Shown here: one piece after another, positions 56,063 to 64,000 of the stretch
Numbering within the stretch: position 1 is the stretch's first letter
Layout: every line of letters begins with the position of its first letter
From: Streptomyces sp. CG1
Lineage (GTDB): Bacteria > Actinomycetota > Actinomycetes > Streptomycetales > Streptomycetaceae
Reading direction: 5' to 3'
NCBI RefSeq assembly: GCF_041080625.1
Contig: NZ_CP163518.1
Location: 10,409,501 to 10,473,500, forward strand
Length of the DNA: 64,000 nucleotides
Notes under the pieces: generated by a model
What the model saw: only the letters and a program-made list of their open reading frames with translations
What the model was told of the DNA's origin: nothing
The model's database searches: none
Made by a program: the position numbers and the translations under genes

Positions 56063-57351
56063 CCCGCGACCTCGACACCGCCACCGCGGCCCCGCAGGCA
56101 ACCCCACCCGTGCGCCGCACCGGCTGGCGGCGCATCACCATGGTCGCGGCGATCGCCGGCCCCGGCCTGGTCGCCGCGAACGCGGGCAACGACGCCGCCG
56201 GCATCGCCACCTACGCCTCGGCAGGCTCCCAATTCACCTACGGCACCCTGTTCTTCATGGTGCTGGTCACCGCCGCCCTGGTGATGGTGCAGGAGATGGC
56301 CGTCCGCCTCGGTGCCCACACGGGCAAGGGCCTCGGCGCCCTGATCCGCGAGCAGTTCAGCCTCCGCCTGACCGCGTTGGCCGTGTTCTGCCTGCTGCTG
56401 GCCAACACCGGACTGGTCGTCTCGGAATTTGCCGGCATCGGGGCGGCGTTCGAACTCCTCGGCGTGCCCAAGTGGGCGGTCATCCCGCCGGCCGCCGTCC
56501 TGCTCTGGGCACTGGTGCTGTTCGGCTCCTACCACTGGGCCGAGCGCATCTTCCTGATCATGTCGCTGGCGTTCTTCGCGTACCCGATCGCGATGATCCT
56601 CGGCCACCCCGACTGGGGTGCGGTCGGCCACCATCTGATCGTCCCACACGTCGAGGCGAACAAGGACTTCATCCTGCTCGCGGTCGCGTTGATCGGGACG
56701 ACGGTAAGCCCGTACATGCAGTTCTACGCCGCCGCGGGCGTCGTCGACCGCGGTGCCAAGCCCGCCGACTACCCTCTCATCCGCGCCGACGCCGTGCTCG
56801 GTGCCGTCTTCGCCTGCGTCATCAGCCTGACCATCATCATCGCCACGGCGTCCGCCATCGGCGGCACCGGCCCGCTCGACTCCGCCGCCCAGGCCGCGGA
56901 AGCCCTCAAGCCGGTCGCCGGCCAGAACGCCGAACTCCTCTTCGCCGTCGGCCTGATCGGCGCCTCCGCCCTGGCCGGCGCCGTCGTCCCGCTCTCCGCC
57001 AGCTACGCCATAGGGGAGGCCGCCGGCGTGGAACGCTCGGTCTCCCGCAGCTTCCGCGACGCGCCGCTGTTCCTGGGCCTGTTCACCGCACAGATCATCC
57101 TCGGCGCGGCGGTGGCCCTGACCCCGGTCGACGTCATCCAACTGCTGATCGGCACCCAGGTCCTCCAGGGCCTGATCAGCCCCGTCGTCCTCGTCTACCT
57201 CCTGGTCCTGACCAACCGCCGCTCGGTCCTGGGCGAGGCCGTCAACAGCCCGCGCTACCGCGCCGTCGCCACCGTCGTGGTGCTGGGCGTGGCGGCCATG
57301 TCCACGATCCTGCTCGTCCAGACGGTCCTGGGCTGGTTCGGTTTGGGGTAG
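56059..57351 (+). CDS. Nramp-related transporter, probable Mg2+ importer (2)
   Basis: A 430-residue membrane protein with 11 helices. Helix 1 reads AANAGNDAAGIATYASAG and helix 6 reads GTTVSPYMQFYAAAGVVDRG. The DPGN motif is DAAG and the MPH motif is SPY, so the Asn and Met ligands of transition-metal Nramps are absent. It is not a close copy of the first transporter, sharing only the fold. The start GTG lies within the preceding stop (GTGA), so translation is coupled to the MgtE-type sensor; the two proteins probably form one complex. M-box 2 suggests induction at low Mg2+. Confidence 0.9.
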   Translation: MTRDLDTATAAPQATPPVRRTGWRRITMVAAIAGPGLVAANAGNDAAGIATYASAGSQFTYGTLFFMVLVTAALVMVQEMAVRLGAHTGKGLGALIREQFSLRLTALAVFCLLLANTGLVVSEFAGIGAAFELLGVPKWAVIPPAAVLLWALVLFGSYHWAERIFLIMSLAFFAYPIAMILGHPDWGAVGHHLIVPHVEANKDFILLAVALIGTTVSPYMQFYAAAGVVDRGAKPADYPLIRADAVLGAVFACVISLTIIIATASAIGGTGPLDSAAQAAEALKPVAGQNAELLFAVGLIGASALAGAVVPLSASYAIGEAAGVERSVSRSFRDAPLFLGLFTAQIILGAAVALTPVDVIQLLIGTQVLQGLISPVVLVYLLVLTNRRSVLGEAVNSPRYRAVATVVVLGVAAMSTILLVQTVLGWFGLG

Positions 57352-57430
57352 CCAAGGGGCGCCGCTGAGTGAGTTGGGCTGACGCCGGGGGAACGCGCCA
57401 AGGCGTCGCTTCCGCCTTGAAGCTGTTGCA

Positions 57431-57454
57431 GCCTCCGACCGAGTTGTCGGAGGC
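57431..57454. terminator. Terminator GCCTCCGAC-N6-GTCGGAGGC
   Basis: Perfect 9-bp arms lie 80 bases after the second transporter gene, marking the end of the Mg2+ operon. Confidence 0.75.
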
Positions 57455-57710
57455 GCGGTGAACTGACCACTGGTCATTGCGGACCGCGGCACGGGCCGAG
57501 CCGGAAAACGTACGAGACAGTCACACGCCGGGGACGGCGCGTCGGACTCCGCGGACGCGCACATCGAAAGACTGCGACACAGCGCCTCCTGGTGCTGCTC
57601 GTTGGCTCGGACAACCCCCAGAGGCGGCGGGGTAGCGGCACGCGGTCAGCCGCGCAATCGCACGCGATAAACCCGGCGACTTCGACGGTCATCCCGGGAT
57701 ACTGGTCGCC
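57455..57710. other. Gap upstream of phosphotransferase gene
   Basis: No gene supported. No promoter could be chosen with confidence. Confidence 0.3.
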
Positions 57711-58457
57711 ATGGATGAGGTCGAGGTCGTCGTCGCCCATTCCGAGCGCGCGACCCTGCGCGTCGGTGACGTGTTCCTGAAGGTGGACGCCGATCAGGCG
57801 CGTATCGACGTCGAGATCGAGGCGATGGCCTTGGCGCCGGTTCCGACCCCGGAGGTCCTGTGGCGCAAGCCGCCCGTGCTCGCGATCGCCGCGCTCCCGG
57901 GGACGCCGCTCGGCCGCCTCGGCGAAACGTCGACCGCGTCGCCGGCGGCGTGGGCCGCGGCGGGTGCCGCCATCCGGAAGTTGCACGACGCGCCGTTGCC
58001 GTCCTGGCCCGGCCGGGGCGGCCGGGGCCTTGACGAGTTGGCGGCGGATCTCGCCGGCGAGTGCGAGCGGCTCGTGACGAACGGCGTCCTGCCCGCCGAC
58101 CTGGTCACCCGCAACCGCCAGGTCGCCGAGGCCGCGCTCCGGCCGTGGACTCCGGCGTTCACGCACGGCGACCTGCAGATCGCTCACGTGTTCGTCGACG
58201 GTGACGAGATCACGGGCATCATCGACTGGTCCGAGGCGGGCCAAGGTGATGCCTTGTTCGACCTCGCCACCTTGACGCTCGGACACGAGGAGCACCTCAG
58301 CGACGTCGTCGCAGGCTATGGCACCGACGTCGACCTCGACGTGATCCGCGCCTGGTGGTCATTGCGAAGCCTGCTGGCGGTTCGCTGGCTGATCGAGCAC
58401 GGCTTCGACCCGTCCGCGCCAGGCTGTGAGGTCGACGTGCTGAGATCCAGGCTGTGA
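57711..58457 (+). CDS. Aminoglycoside-phosphotransferase-family kinase
   Basis: A 248-residue protein with a protein-kinase-like fold. The catalytic loop is FTHGDLQIAHVFVD, with Asp as base (the usual Asn of HGDxxxxN is His here), and the metal motif GIIDWSEAGQGDALFDLATL follows. The N-lobe has VGDVFLKVDAD with the likely ATP-binding Lys. Such enzymes phosphorylate aminoglycosides or cell metabolites; no substrate can be assigned. The family member length (about 250) is normal. The gene is monocistronic. Confidence 0.9.
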   Translation: MDEVEVVVAHSERATLRVGDVFLKVDADQARIDVEIEAMALAPVPTPEVLWRKPPVLAIAALPGTPLGRLGETSTASPAAWAAAGAAIRKLHDAPLPSWPGRGGRGLDELAADLAGECERLVTNGVLPADLVTRNRQVAEAALRPWTPAFTHGDLQIAHVFVDGDEITGIIDWSEAGQGDALFDLATLTLGHEEHLSDVVAGYGTDVDLDVIRAWWSLRSLLAVRWLIEHGFDPSAPGCEVDVLRSRL

Positions 58458-58599
58458 GGCTGCGCGGGCCCGACTGCTACGAGTGCGTTCTGACGCATCG
58501 AGCAGGCCATCTCCTGGGGCGCATCGCCTGCCCCCTACTGCCGACTAAGACGGTGTCCTATGTGGTGATCGCCCGTTGGGCTCTCTACGGGGCGGGGTA

Positions 58600-58942
58600 G
58601 GTGGAGTCGGATTGTTCCGGACGGGCTGTGGGAGACCGCCGAGCCGCTGATCCCACCGTCGAAGTGCGGCCACAGGGCGGCGGAACGCCGGATACGCCTG
58701 ACGGTCAGCGGTTGTGCCTGGCGGCTTCTGCCGCCGTGTTTCGGGATATCGAAGTCCACCGCGCACCGCCGACGCACGACAGCGAAGCACTGAGGCTCAT
58801 GGTCGGGGGTCACCAAACGAGACATGACTCTCTCCGCGGCCGCCACTTCAAGCCTCAGCGCCTGTACGCCGACAAGGCGTACGACATGCCGCACCTGCGC
58901 AGATGGTTACGAGGCAGGCGCGTCGGCGTACGCATGGCCTGA
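58600..58942 (+). mobile_element. IS5-family transposase, internally deleted
   Basis: From about 58610 the reading IVPDGLWETAEPLIPPSK matches the N-terminus. The fragment GCAWRLLPPCFGISKSTAHR lies in a second frame, and after a deletion HDSEALRLMVGGHQTRHDSL and GRHFKPQRLYADKAYDMPHL then RRWLRGRRVGVRMA match the second catalytic block (ADKAYD). The C-terminal block with the catalytic Glu is gone. It is inactive. Confidence 0.72.
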
Positions 58943-58993
58943 TCTCGTAGTCATCGTCGGGTAGCGGGTATCTATCTCCCGCCTGAGAAACCA

Positions 58994-59872
58994 TCAGCAC
59001 GGGGGAGTGGTGGACGCCGCGTCGCTGTCGGACGGCGGCCTCCGGTCTGGCCCACCGGTGTGGAACACCGGCCAGCAGACTTCGGTCCGCCACAGTGCGC
59101 TGTCCGGGGTCTGGCGCTGGCCGATCAGGTAGTACTCGCGCAGTGGGCCGTCGACGGCGAGTGCGTGACGCGATACGTAGGCGGCCAGCGCGCCGTAGGC
59201 GCGGTCCACCTCCGTGGGTGAGCCGCAGTGCTCGATCACGGCGAGTTCCGCCGGCGGCACGTGAAGTGGCCCGACTCGGCCGAGCGGCCGGACAGGGCCG
59301 TCGCAGGGCACGAATATCGTGGCCAGCCCCCGGTGCAGGGTGAACAGCTCGTCCGCGTACACGCCGCCGGCGGGGCCGGTCTCCCGCAGCCCCTGGCCGG
59401 CCACGGTCGCGAACAGTTCGCCGAGGGCGCCCTGGAACCAGGTCCCGACGTCTTGGGCCTCGACTGTCGCTGTGATGGCCGCAGCCGGGACCGCGCCGAC
59501 GTTGCGCAGCTCGATCGGGGGCGCGTCCTCGGACGTGGGCGGTGTCAGCAGGTCGTGGAGTGCCGCGACCGCGCGCTGGGTGCGGCTGAGCTCTCCCTCC
59601 AGGCGGCGCAGGTGTGCGCTGATGTGCCGGTTGCGGGTTGCCACGTCGGGGGCGGTCAGGATGGTCCTGATCTTCTCCAAGGGCATCCCGAGGTCCCGGA
59701 AGCGACGCACCACCTGAGCCGTGGGGATCTGCTCGGCCGAGTAGCGCCGGTACCCGGTCTGCGGATCGACGTCGGCCGGTTCCAGCAGACCGATCTCATG
59801 GTAGTGGCGCAGGGTCTTGACGGTCATGTGGGTGGCGCGGGAGAAGTCACCGATGGGCAGGTAGCTCGTCAC
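58994..59872 (-). CDS. MerR-family regulator with GyrI-like ligand domain
   Basis: A 292-residue regulator. The N-terminal MerR domain reads IGDFSRATHMTVKTLRHYHE and IGLLEPADVDPQTGYRRYSA, followed by a long helix to about residue 120 that makes the dimer. The C-terminal 150 residues (LRNVGAVPAAAITATVEAQD, GGVYADELFTLHRGLATIFV and ELAVIEHCGSPTEVDRAYGA) are a GyrI/BltR-type effector domain that binds hydrophobic or cationic drugs. The GTG at 59872 is used. It faces the NTF2-like gene 139 bases away and probably activates it or itself from a distorted promoter between. Confidence 0.93.
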   Translation of the reverse strand: MTSYLPIGDFSRATHMTVKTLRHYHEIGLLEPADVDPQTGYRRYSAEQIPTAQVVRRFRDLGMPLEKIRTILTAPDVATRNRHISAHLRRLEGELSRTQRAVAALHDLLTPPTSEDAPPIELRNVGAVPAAAITATVEAQDVGTWFQGALGELFATVAGQGLRETGPAGGVYADELFTLHRGLATIFVPCDGPVRPLGRVGPLHVPPAELAVIEHCGSPTEVDRAYGALAAYVSRHALAVDGPLREYYLIGQRQTPDSALWRTEVCWPVFHTGGPDRRPPSDSDAASTTPPC

Positions 59873-60011
59873 GCTTCGATTGTGCGGCCTCCCCCAGGGG
59901 GAGAGTTCGTGGGAGCCGTCCCCCTTGACCCTCCTGCTGCGGTCGGCCGGAGCTTGGTGCCCACGGCCGGATCCGGGCCGTGTACGCACCCAGCAAGGGA
60001 GTTGACCGACC

Positions 60012-60416
60012 ATGCCGCAGACCACTGCAACAGACGTCGACCAGATCGTGCAGCGTTACGTGGCCGTCTGGAGCGAGCCGGACGCCACCGCACGCAGGCT
60101 CGCCGTCGCCGAGCTGTGGGCCCGGGACGGTGTCGAGTTCGTCGAGGGCGCGCAGTTCCGCGGCCACGACGGGCTGGTGGACCGGGTTGCGGAGGCCTAC
60201 GGGCTGTTCGTCGCCTCCGGGGAGTACCACATCACGGACGACAAGCATGTCACCGTGCACGACGACATCGTCATGTTCACCGTCCGGTTGACGTACGCCA
60301 AGGGCCCACAGGCCGCCGAAGTCGCCTGGGCCGCCCGGGTCTTCCTCGTGCTGGACGACGACGGCCGGATTGTGCAGGACTACCACCTGACCGTCCAACC
60401 GCTGCCCGAGGCATAG
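60012..60416 (+). CDS. NTF2/SnoaL-like protein
   Basis: A 134-residue cone-fold protein. The order DVDQIVQRYVAVWSEPDATA, AVAELWARDGVEFVEGAQFR, GHDGLVDRVAEAY and VRLTYAKGPQAAEVAWAARV ending VLDDDGRIVQDYHLTV is typical. Members are small-molecule isomerases, hydrolases or binding proteins. Position opposite a drug-type MerR regulator suggests it acts on the regulator's ligand. TTGACC at 59926-59931 upstream fits a -35 box for the long-spacer promoters MerR proteins act on. Confidence 0.9.
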   Translation: MPQTTATDVDQIVQRYVAVWSEPDATARRLAVAELWARDGVEFVEGAQFRGHDGLVDRVAEAYGLFVASGEYHITDDKHVTVHDDIVMFTVRLTYAKGPQAAEVAWAARVFLVLDDDGRIVQDYHLTVQPLPEA

Positions 60417-60995
60417 GGCCTGGAGCAGAACTCGTGCCGGTTCAGCCTCTGGCTGTCTGGTGCATGTCGCGCCTTTGACCTGCAACTTCACGTTGAAGGA
60501 GGCTCGCTGATGGCAGCAGCGGAGCGTGTCTCAGAGTGCGCGATCGGCCGCTGCGCGGTGCGGGTCATCGCCTACTGCCCTGCGGTGGACGACGACCCGC
60601 CCATGTCCGGCTGGAGACTGGGCCGCACACCGCGCTTTCGCTGCTCCTCAGTTGAGTGCGTCGCGGGAGGCGATGATGTCGGACGGTTCGGCGCGGGTGG
60701 TGCAGTCGGTGCTGACGAAGGCGCGGTGGATGACGCCGCCGCGGGTGATCGCGCGAGGGCCGGCGCATGTAGCGGTGCCTGTGCCACGTCCGGCCTCCTT
60801 CGATCGGTGCTCGCGTCTTCGACGGCCACGGCGTCGGGCTGGCGATCACATCAGTCATCCGGCAGGAACACGAAACAGCCGCCGCGTATTTGTGGCTTCC
60901 GCCAGTACGACACTCCGCTGGCAAAGGGGGAGACTTCCCGCCAGAGGTGTCGGCCTGTCCCGATGGCCGATGCCGATGAGAGGGGGAACAATACG
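60417..60995. other. Gap upstream of the methyltransferase
   Basis: No intact gene is supported. A minus-strand stretch near 60660-60770 gives ITRGGVIHRAFVSTDCTTRA, which is protein-like for some 30 residues and may be a gene fragment. The end holds the GAGAGGGGGA ribosome site of the next gene. Confidence 0.35.
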
Positions 60996-61736
60996 ATGAG
61001 CGGTCAGCTTTACGACGAGATCGGCGAGGCGTTCGAGGGTTTCAAGACCCTGCCTATTACGCGCTACGCGGAGGTGCCCGGATTCCTCGCCCTCGTCGGC
61101 GACGTGACCGGCAAGTCGATCCTCGACCTGGCCTCCGGAACGGGTTTCTACAGCCGGGAGTTCAAGCGCCGCGGCGCATCCCACGTCCTCGGCGTCGACA
61201 TCTCCGGCGCGATGGTCGGCGCGGCCCAGGCCCTGGAGGACCGTGACCCGCTGGGCGTGCACTACGAGGTCGGCGACGTCGCTGAGCTGCGCACCTTCGA
61301 GCAGCGCTTCGACATCGCGGTTGCGGTTCAGTTGTTCAATTACGCTGAGGACATCGCCACCATCGAGCGGATGTGCCGCAATATCCACCGCAGTGTCGTG
61401 GACGGGGCCGAGTTCTTCGTGTTCGCGCAGAACCCGGACTTCCGTTTCGACGGGCCGTCCCTGGCCAAGTACGGTTTCCTGTGCGAATCGACCGGCGAGG
61501 AATCCGAGATCGGGCCGCGCGTGAGGATCACCGCGCTCCTCGACCCGCCGATCTCGTTCGTCGCGAACCCGCCCTGCCGTGAGGTCTACGAGAAGTGTCT
61601 GCGGGCGGCCGGATTCGACGAGATCACCTGGGTTCCCCTGGAGGTCTCCGCCGCCGGCGTGCGCGAGTACGGCAAGGAGTTCTGGGACGACTACGCTGTC
61701 AACCCCCCGCTGACGATGCTGCGCTGCCGCGCGTGA
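60996..61736 (+). CDS. Class I SAM-dependent methyltransferase, ToxA-like
   Basis: A 246-residue enzyme beginning MSGQLYDEIGEAFEGFKTLP. The SAM site motif I is ILDLASGTGFYSREFKRRGA, with the acidic residue after strand 2 in LGVDISGAMVGAAQALED and motif II GDVAELRTFEQRFDIAVAVQ. The C-terminal part (GPSLAKYGFLCESTGEESEI and NPPCREVYEKCLRAAGFDEI) resembles toxoflavin-type N-methyltransferases, which methylate small heterocycles. It stands alone, so no pathway can be given. The long in-frame leader before 60996 is not protein-like. Confidence 0.92.
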   Translation: MSGQLYDEIGEAFEGFKTLPITRYAEVPGFLALVGDVTGKSILDLASGTGFYSREFKRRGASHVLGVDISGAMVGAAQALEDRDPLGVHYEVGDVAELRTFEQRFDIAVAVQLFNYAEDIATIERMCRNIHRSVVDGAEFFVFAQNPDFRFDGPSLAKYGFLCESTGEESEIGPRVRITALLDPPISFVANPPCREVYEKCLRAAGFDEITWVPLEVSAAGVREYGKEFWDDYAVNPPLTMLRCRA

Positions 61737-62276
61737 CCCCGAGCGGCCCGTCCCCGGTTCAGCCGGGACGGGCCGCCAACCGGCTCGCGGCCGCGCTCCA
61801 GGGCATCGACCGGTGGGCGACACCGTACAGGGACGGCCGGCCAGTCGCCTCGGCGTCGCCGAGCACCCGCTTCCACGCCCCGCCCGCAGTGATGATCTGT
61901 GCGTACCGCATCGGTGTGTGCGTCTCGTCCGGTACGACGCCGATCACCGCTCGCATCCGGCACAGCAGGGCACCGGGCGGCGGATCGCCCGTCACCGCAG
62001 CTGGCAGGGCAGCATCGAAAGATGTCGCCTTCTGATGCGCCGTCAGCCGTCAGCCGTAAGACGAGCGTGTCCAGCGTGTCGAAGCACTGTCCCGCACCAA
62101 CGACGCCAGTCCGCCCCAGGACGGCGCACTCGGACGCGCCGCACCTGCCGTTGTCCGGCTGTCGCATACTGCCAACCAAGTCATGACTCGGCCCACTACG
62201 CTGCTCGATACACGCTATGCGTGATCAGCGCGGTCGGTTCCCGGCGCTTTGGCGGTCGGGCGATGAGGGGCGATGC
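61737..62276. other. Gap with no supported gene
   Basis: A minus-strand frame at 61759-61960 contains VIGVVPDETHTPMRYAQIIT, which looks protein-like for a short way, but no start or family could be assigned. Confidence 0.35.
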
Positions 62277-63968
62277 ATGGACTATTACGATCTCGGCACG
62301 TACAGCCGCCCGGTGACTACTTCCTCGCCCGACGCACAACTCTGGTTCGACCGCGGACTGGTCTGGACGTATTCCTTCAACCACGAGGAAGCCGTCTCCT
62401 GCTTCGAAGCCGCCGCGGCGGCCGACCCCGGCTGTGCCATGGCGTACTGGGGCATCGCGTACGCACTCGGCCCCAACTACAACAAGCCGTGGGAGTTCTT
62501 CGACGAGCAGGACCTCGCACGCACCGTCGAACGCACGCACGCCGCCGTGGAACTCGCCCACGAGAAGGCGGAAGCCGGCGCCACGCCCGTCGAACGAGCC
62601 CTGATCGGCGCGTTGCGTGCCCGCTATCCGCAGACGGAAGCCGTCGACGACTGTTCTGTGTGGAACGCGCCGTACGCCGACAGCATGCGAGCCGTCTACG
62701 AACTCGCTCGGGACGACCTCGACATCACCGCCCTGTACGCCGACGCGCTGATGAACCTCACCCCGTGGCGGCTGTGGAACCTGCGGACGGGTGAGCCGGC
62801 CGAAGGCGCCCGCACGCTCGAGGCCAAGGCCGTCCTGGACCGGGCGGTCGCGACAGATGCCGGGGGAGGACACCTTGGCATCCTGCACATGTACATCCAC
62901 CTGATGGAGATGTCCCCGACGCCCGAGGCTGCCCTGCCCGTCGCCCACCGGCTGCGCGGCCTGGTGCCCGACGCCGGCCACCTGCAGCACATGCCCTCAC
63001 ACATCGAGGTGCTCTGCGGCGACTACCGTCGCGTGGTGTCGGACAACGACGACGCGATCGTCGCCGACGAGAAGTTCCACGCGCGGGCCGGGGCTATGAA
63101 CTTCTACACGCTGTACCGGTCGCACAACTACCACTTCAAGATCTACGGCGCGATGTTCCTCGGCCAGTTCCGGACCGCTCTGGAGGCCGCTGCCCAGTTG
63201 GCGGCCTCCATCCCCGAGGAACTGCTGCGCGTGCAGAGCCCACCCATGGCTGACTGGCTGGAGGGCTTCCTCGCCATGCGGGTCCATGTGCTGATCCGCT
63301 TCGGCCGCTGGAGCGACATCCTGCGGATGCCCATGCCCGCCGACCCGCAGCTCTACAGCGTGAGCACGGCAATGCTTCACTACGCCCGAGGCGTCGCGTT
63401 CGCGGCCACCGGCCATATCGCCGACGCCGAGGCCGAACGCCGGCTGTTCGACGAGGCGGCCGCGCGGGTGCCGGAGACACGCATGCTGTTCAACAACACC
63501 TGTGCCGATATCCTGGCGATCGCGTCAGCGATGCTCGACGGTGAACTCGAATACCGCAAGGGCGACCATGACGCCGCCTTCGCCGCGCTCAAGCGGTCGA
63601 TCGAATTGGATGACAACCTTCCCTACGACGAGCCGTGGGGATGGATGCAGCCCACCCGGCACGCATATGGCGCCCTGCTCCTGGAACGGGGGCGCGTCGC
63701 GGAGGCCGAGGCGGTATACCGGGCCGACCTGGGACTCGACGACACCCTTCCACGCGCTTTGCAGCACCCCGACAATGTCTGGGCCCTGCACGGCCTGCAC
63801 GAATGTCTGGTCCGGCTGGGCAAGGCGGGAGAGGCGCAGATCGTGGCTCAGAAGTTGAAGATCGCCGTCGCGATGGCGGACGTGTCCGTCGAGGCGTCCT
63901 GCTTCTGCCGCCTCGACGCGGTCTCGGACACCGCCGACGGAGGCGGTTGCTGCACGATGGAACATTGA
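62277..63968 (+). CDS. Long tetratricopeptide-repeat protein
   Basis: A 563-residue soluble protein of helical pairs. The start (LWFDRGLVWTYSFNHEEAVS followed by CFEAAAAADPGCAMAYWGIA) is the typical first TPR of a widespread bacterial family. It contains GGGHLGILHMYIHLMEMSPT and GHLQHMPSHIEVLCGDYRRV with clustered His residues (HMYIHLMEM, HMPSHI) that could bind a metal. Further TPRs are DAEAERRLFDEAAARVPETR and HDAAFAALKRSIELDDNLPY. It ends in a Cys-rich tail (EASCFCRLD and GGCCTMEH), an unusual end that could bind a metal. No enzymatic function is known to me. GATGAGGGGCG precedes the ATG. Confidence 0.88.
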   Translation: MDYYDLGTYSRPVTTSSPDAQLWFDRGLVWTYSFNHEEAVSCFEAAAAADPGCAMAYWGIAYALGPNYNKPWEFFDEQDLARTVERTHAAVELAHEKAEAGATPVERALIGALRARYPQTEAVDDCSVWNAPYADSMRAVYELARDDLDITALYADALMNLTPWRLWNLRTGEPAEGARTLEAKAVLDRAVATDAGGGHLGILHMYIHLMEMSPTPEAALPVAHRLRGLVPDAGHLQHMPSHIEVLCGDYRRVVSDNDDAIVADEKFHARAGAMNFYTLYRSHNYHFKIYGAMFLGQFRTALEAAAQLAASIPEELLRVQSPPMADWLEGFLAMRVHVLIRFGRWSDILRMPMPADPQLYSVSTAMLHYARGVAFAATGHIADAEAERRLFDEAAARVPETRMLFNNTCADILAIASAMLDGELEYRKGDHDAAFAALKRSIELDDNLPYDEPWGWMQPTRHAYGALLLERGRVAEAEAVYRADLGLDDTLPRALQHPDNVWALHGLHECLVRLGKAGEAQIVAQKLKIAVAMADVSVEASCFCRLDAVSDTADGGGCCTMEH

Positions 63969-63970
63969 AC

Positions 63971-63998
63971 GCGCCGGGCTCGCCGGGCCGTCCGGCGC
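63971..63998. terminator. Hairpin at the right edge after the TPR gene
   Basis: GCGCCGG at 63971-63977 pairs with CCGGCGC at 63992-63998 across a 14-base loop, right after the TPR stop. The window ends here, so any continuation is unseen. Confidence 0.5.
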
Positions 63999-64000
63999 GC

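Noticed and set aside
55126..57564. An 812-codon open frame on the minus strand opposite the Mg2+ genes
   Set aside because: It is the mirror of two well-supported plus-strand genes and its translation is a mix of Arg/Asp/Gly-rich runs with no domain. High GC makes such frames common.
60510..60995. N-terminal extension of the methyltransferase from an earlier start
   Set aside because: The frame is open but the added 160 residues are not protein-like, and a strong ribosome site lies right before the ATG at 60996.

Overview
The sequence reads as actinobacterial DNA, most likely from a Streptomyces. It is very GC-rich, with GC-biased third codon positions and GGAGG-type ribosome sites. Its families are typical of that genus: an HSP18-regulator-like protein, SPW-repeat protein, PAS-PP2C-ATPase phosphatase, lipase maturation factor, HxlR, TetR, MerR and RskA. 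Gene density is uneven. Between intact operons lie pieces of IS3-, IS5- and Tn3-type transposases, two ruined tyrosine recombinases and many frameshifted or truncated genes. This suggests a plastic region such as a chromosome arm, genomic island or large plasmid. Several frameshifts are single-base changes in G/C runs, so part of the apparent decay could be sequence error.

Layout: 0-5.5 kb holds a partial HSP18-type regulator, a site-2 protease with CBS domains, a methyltransferase-like gene and an NmrA-type oxidoreductase. 5.7-14.8 kb holds a TetX-like flavin monooxygenase facing its TetR repressor, a lipoprotein hydrolase, a small wHTH/membrane-protein operon with twin operators, and several gene ruins including a leucine-rich-repeat protein. 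15-34 kb is rich in stress genes: aconitase, three Hsp20 genes, a cold-shock protein, a PAS-PP2C-ATPase regulator, an SPW membrane protein, a GroEL with a CIRCE-like operator, and a J protein-DnaK-GrpE operon. That operon faces the third hsp20 across a HAIR-like element. Two of the stress genes have SigB-type promoter matches.

34-48 kb holds an anti-sigma antagonist, a lipase maturation factor, a LysR-controlled PrpF/DctA pair, an ECF sigma/RskA pair facing a cupredoxin and a Tat-type phosphoesterase, and integrase remnants.

49.6-57.4 kb is the most striking part and appears to be a magnesium island. Two M-box (Mg2+) riboswitches each precede a very short leader gene encoding a shared SSPGHSRP motif. 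The first leads to an Nramp-like transporter and then, about 330 bases further on, MgtC. The second leads to an MgtE-type sensor without a membrane channel, translationally coupled to a second Nramp-like transporter. Both transporters have lost the usual transition-metal ligands, which fits Mg2+ transport.

57.5-64 kb holds a phosphotransferase, an IS5 remnant, a MerR/NTF2-like divergent pair, a methyltransferase and a long TPR protein.
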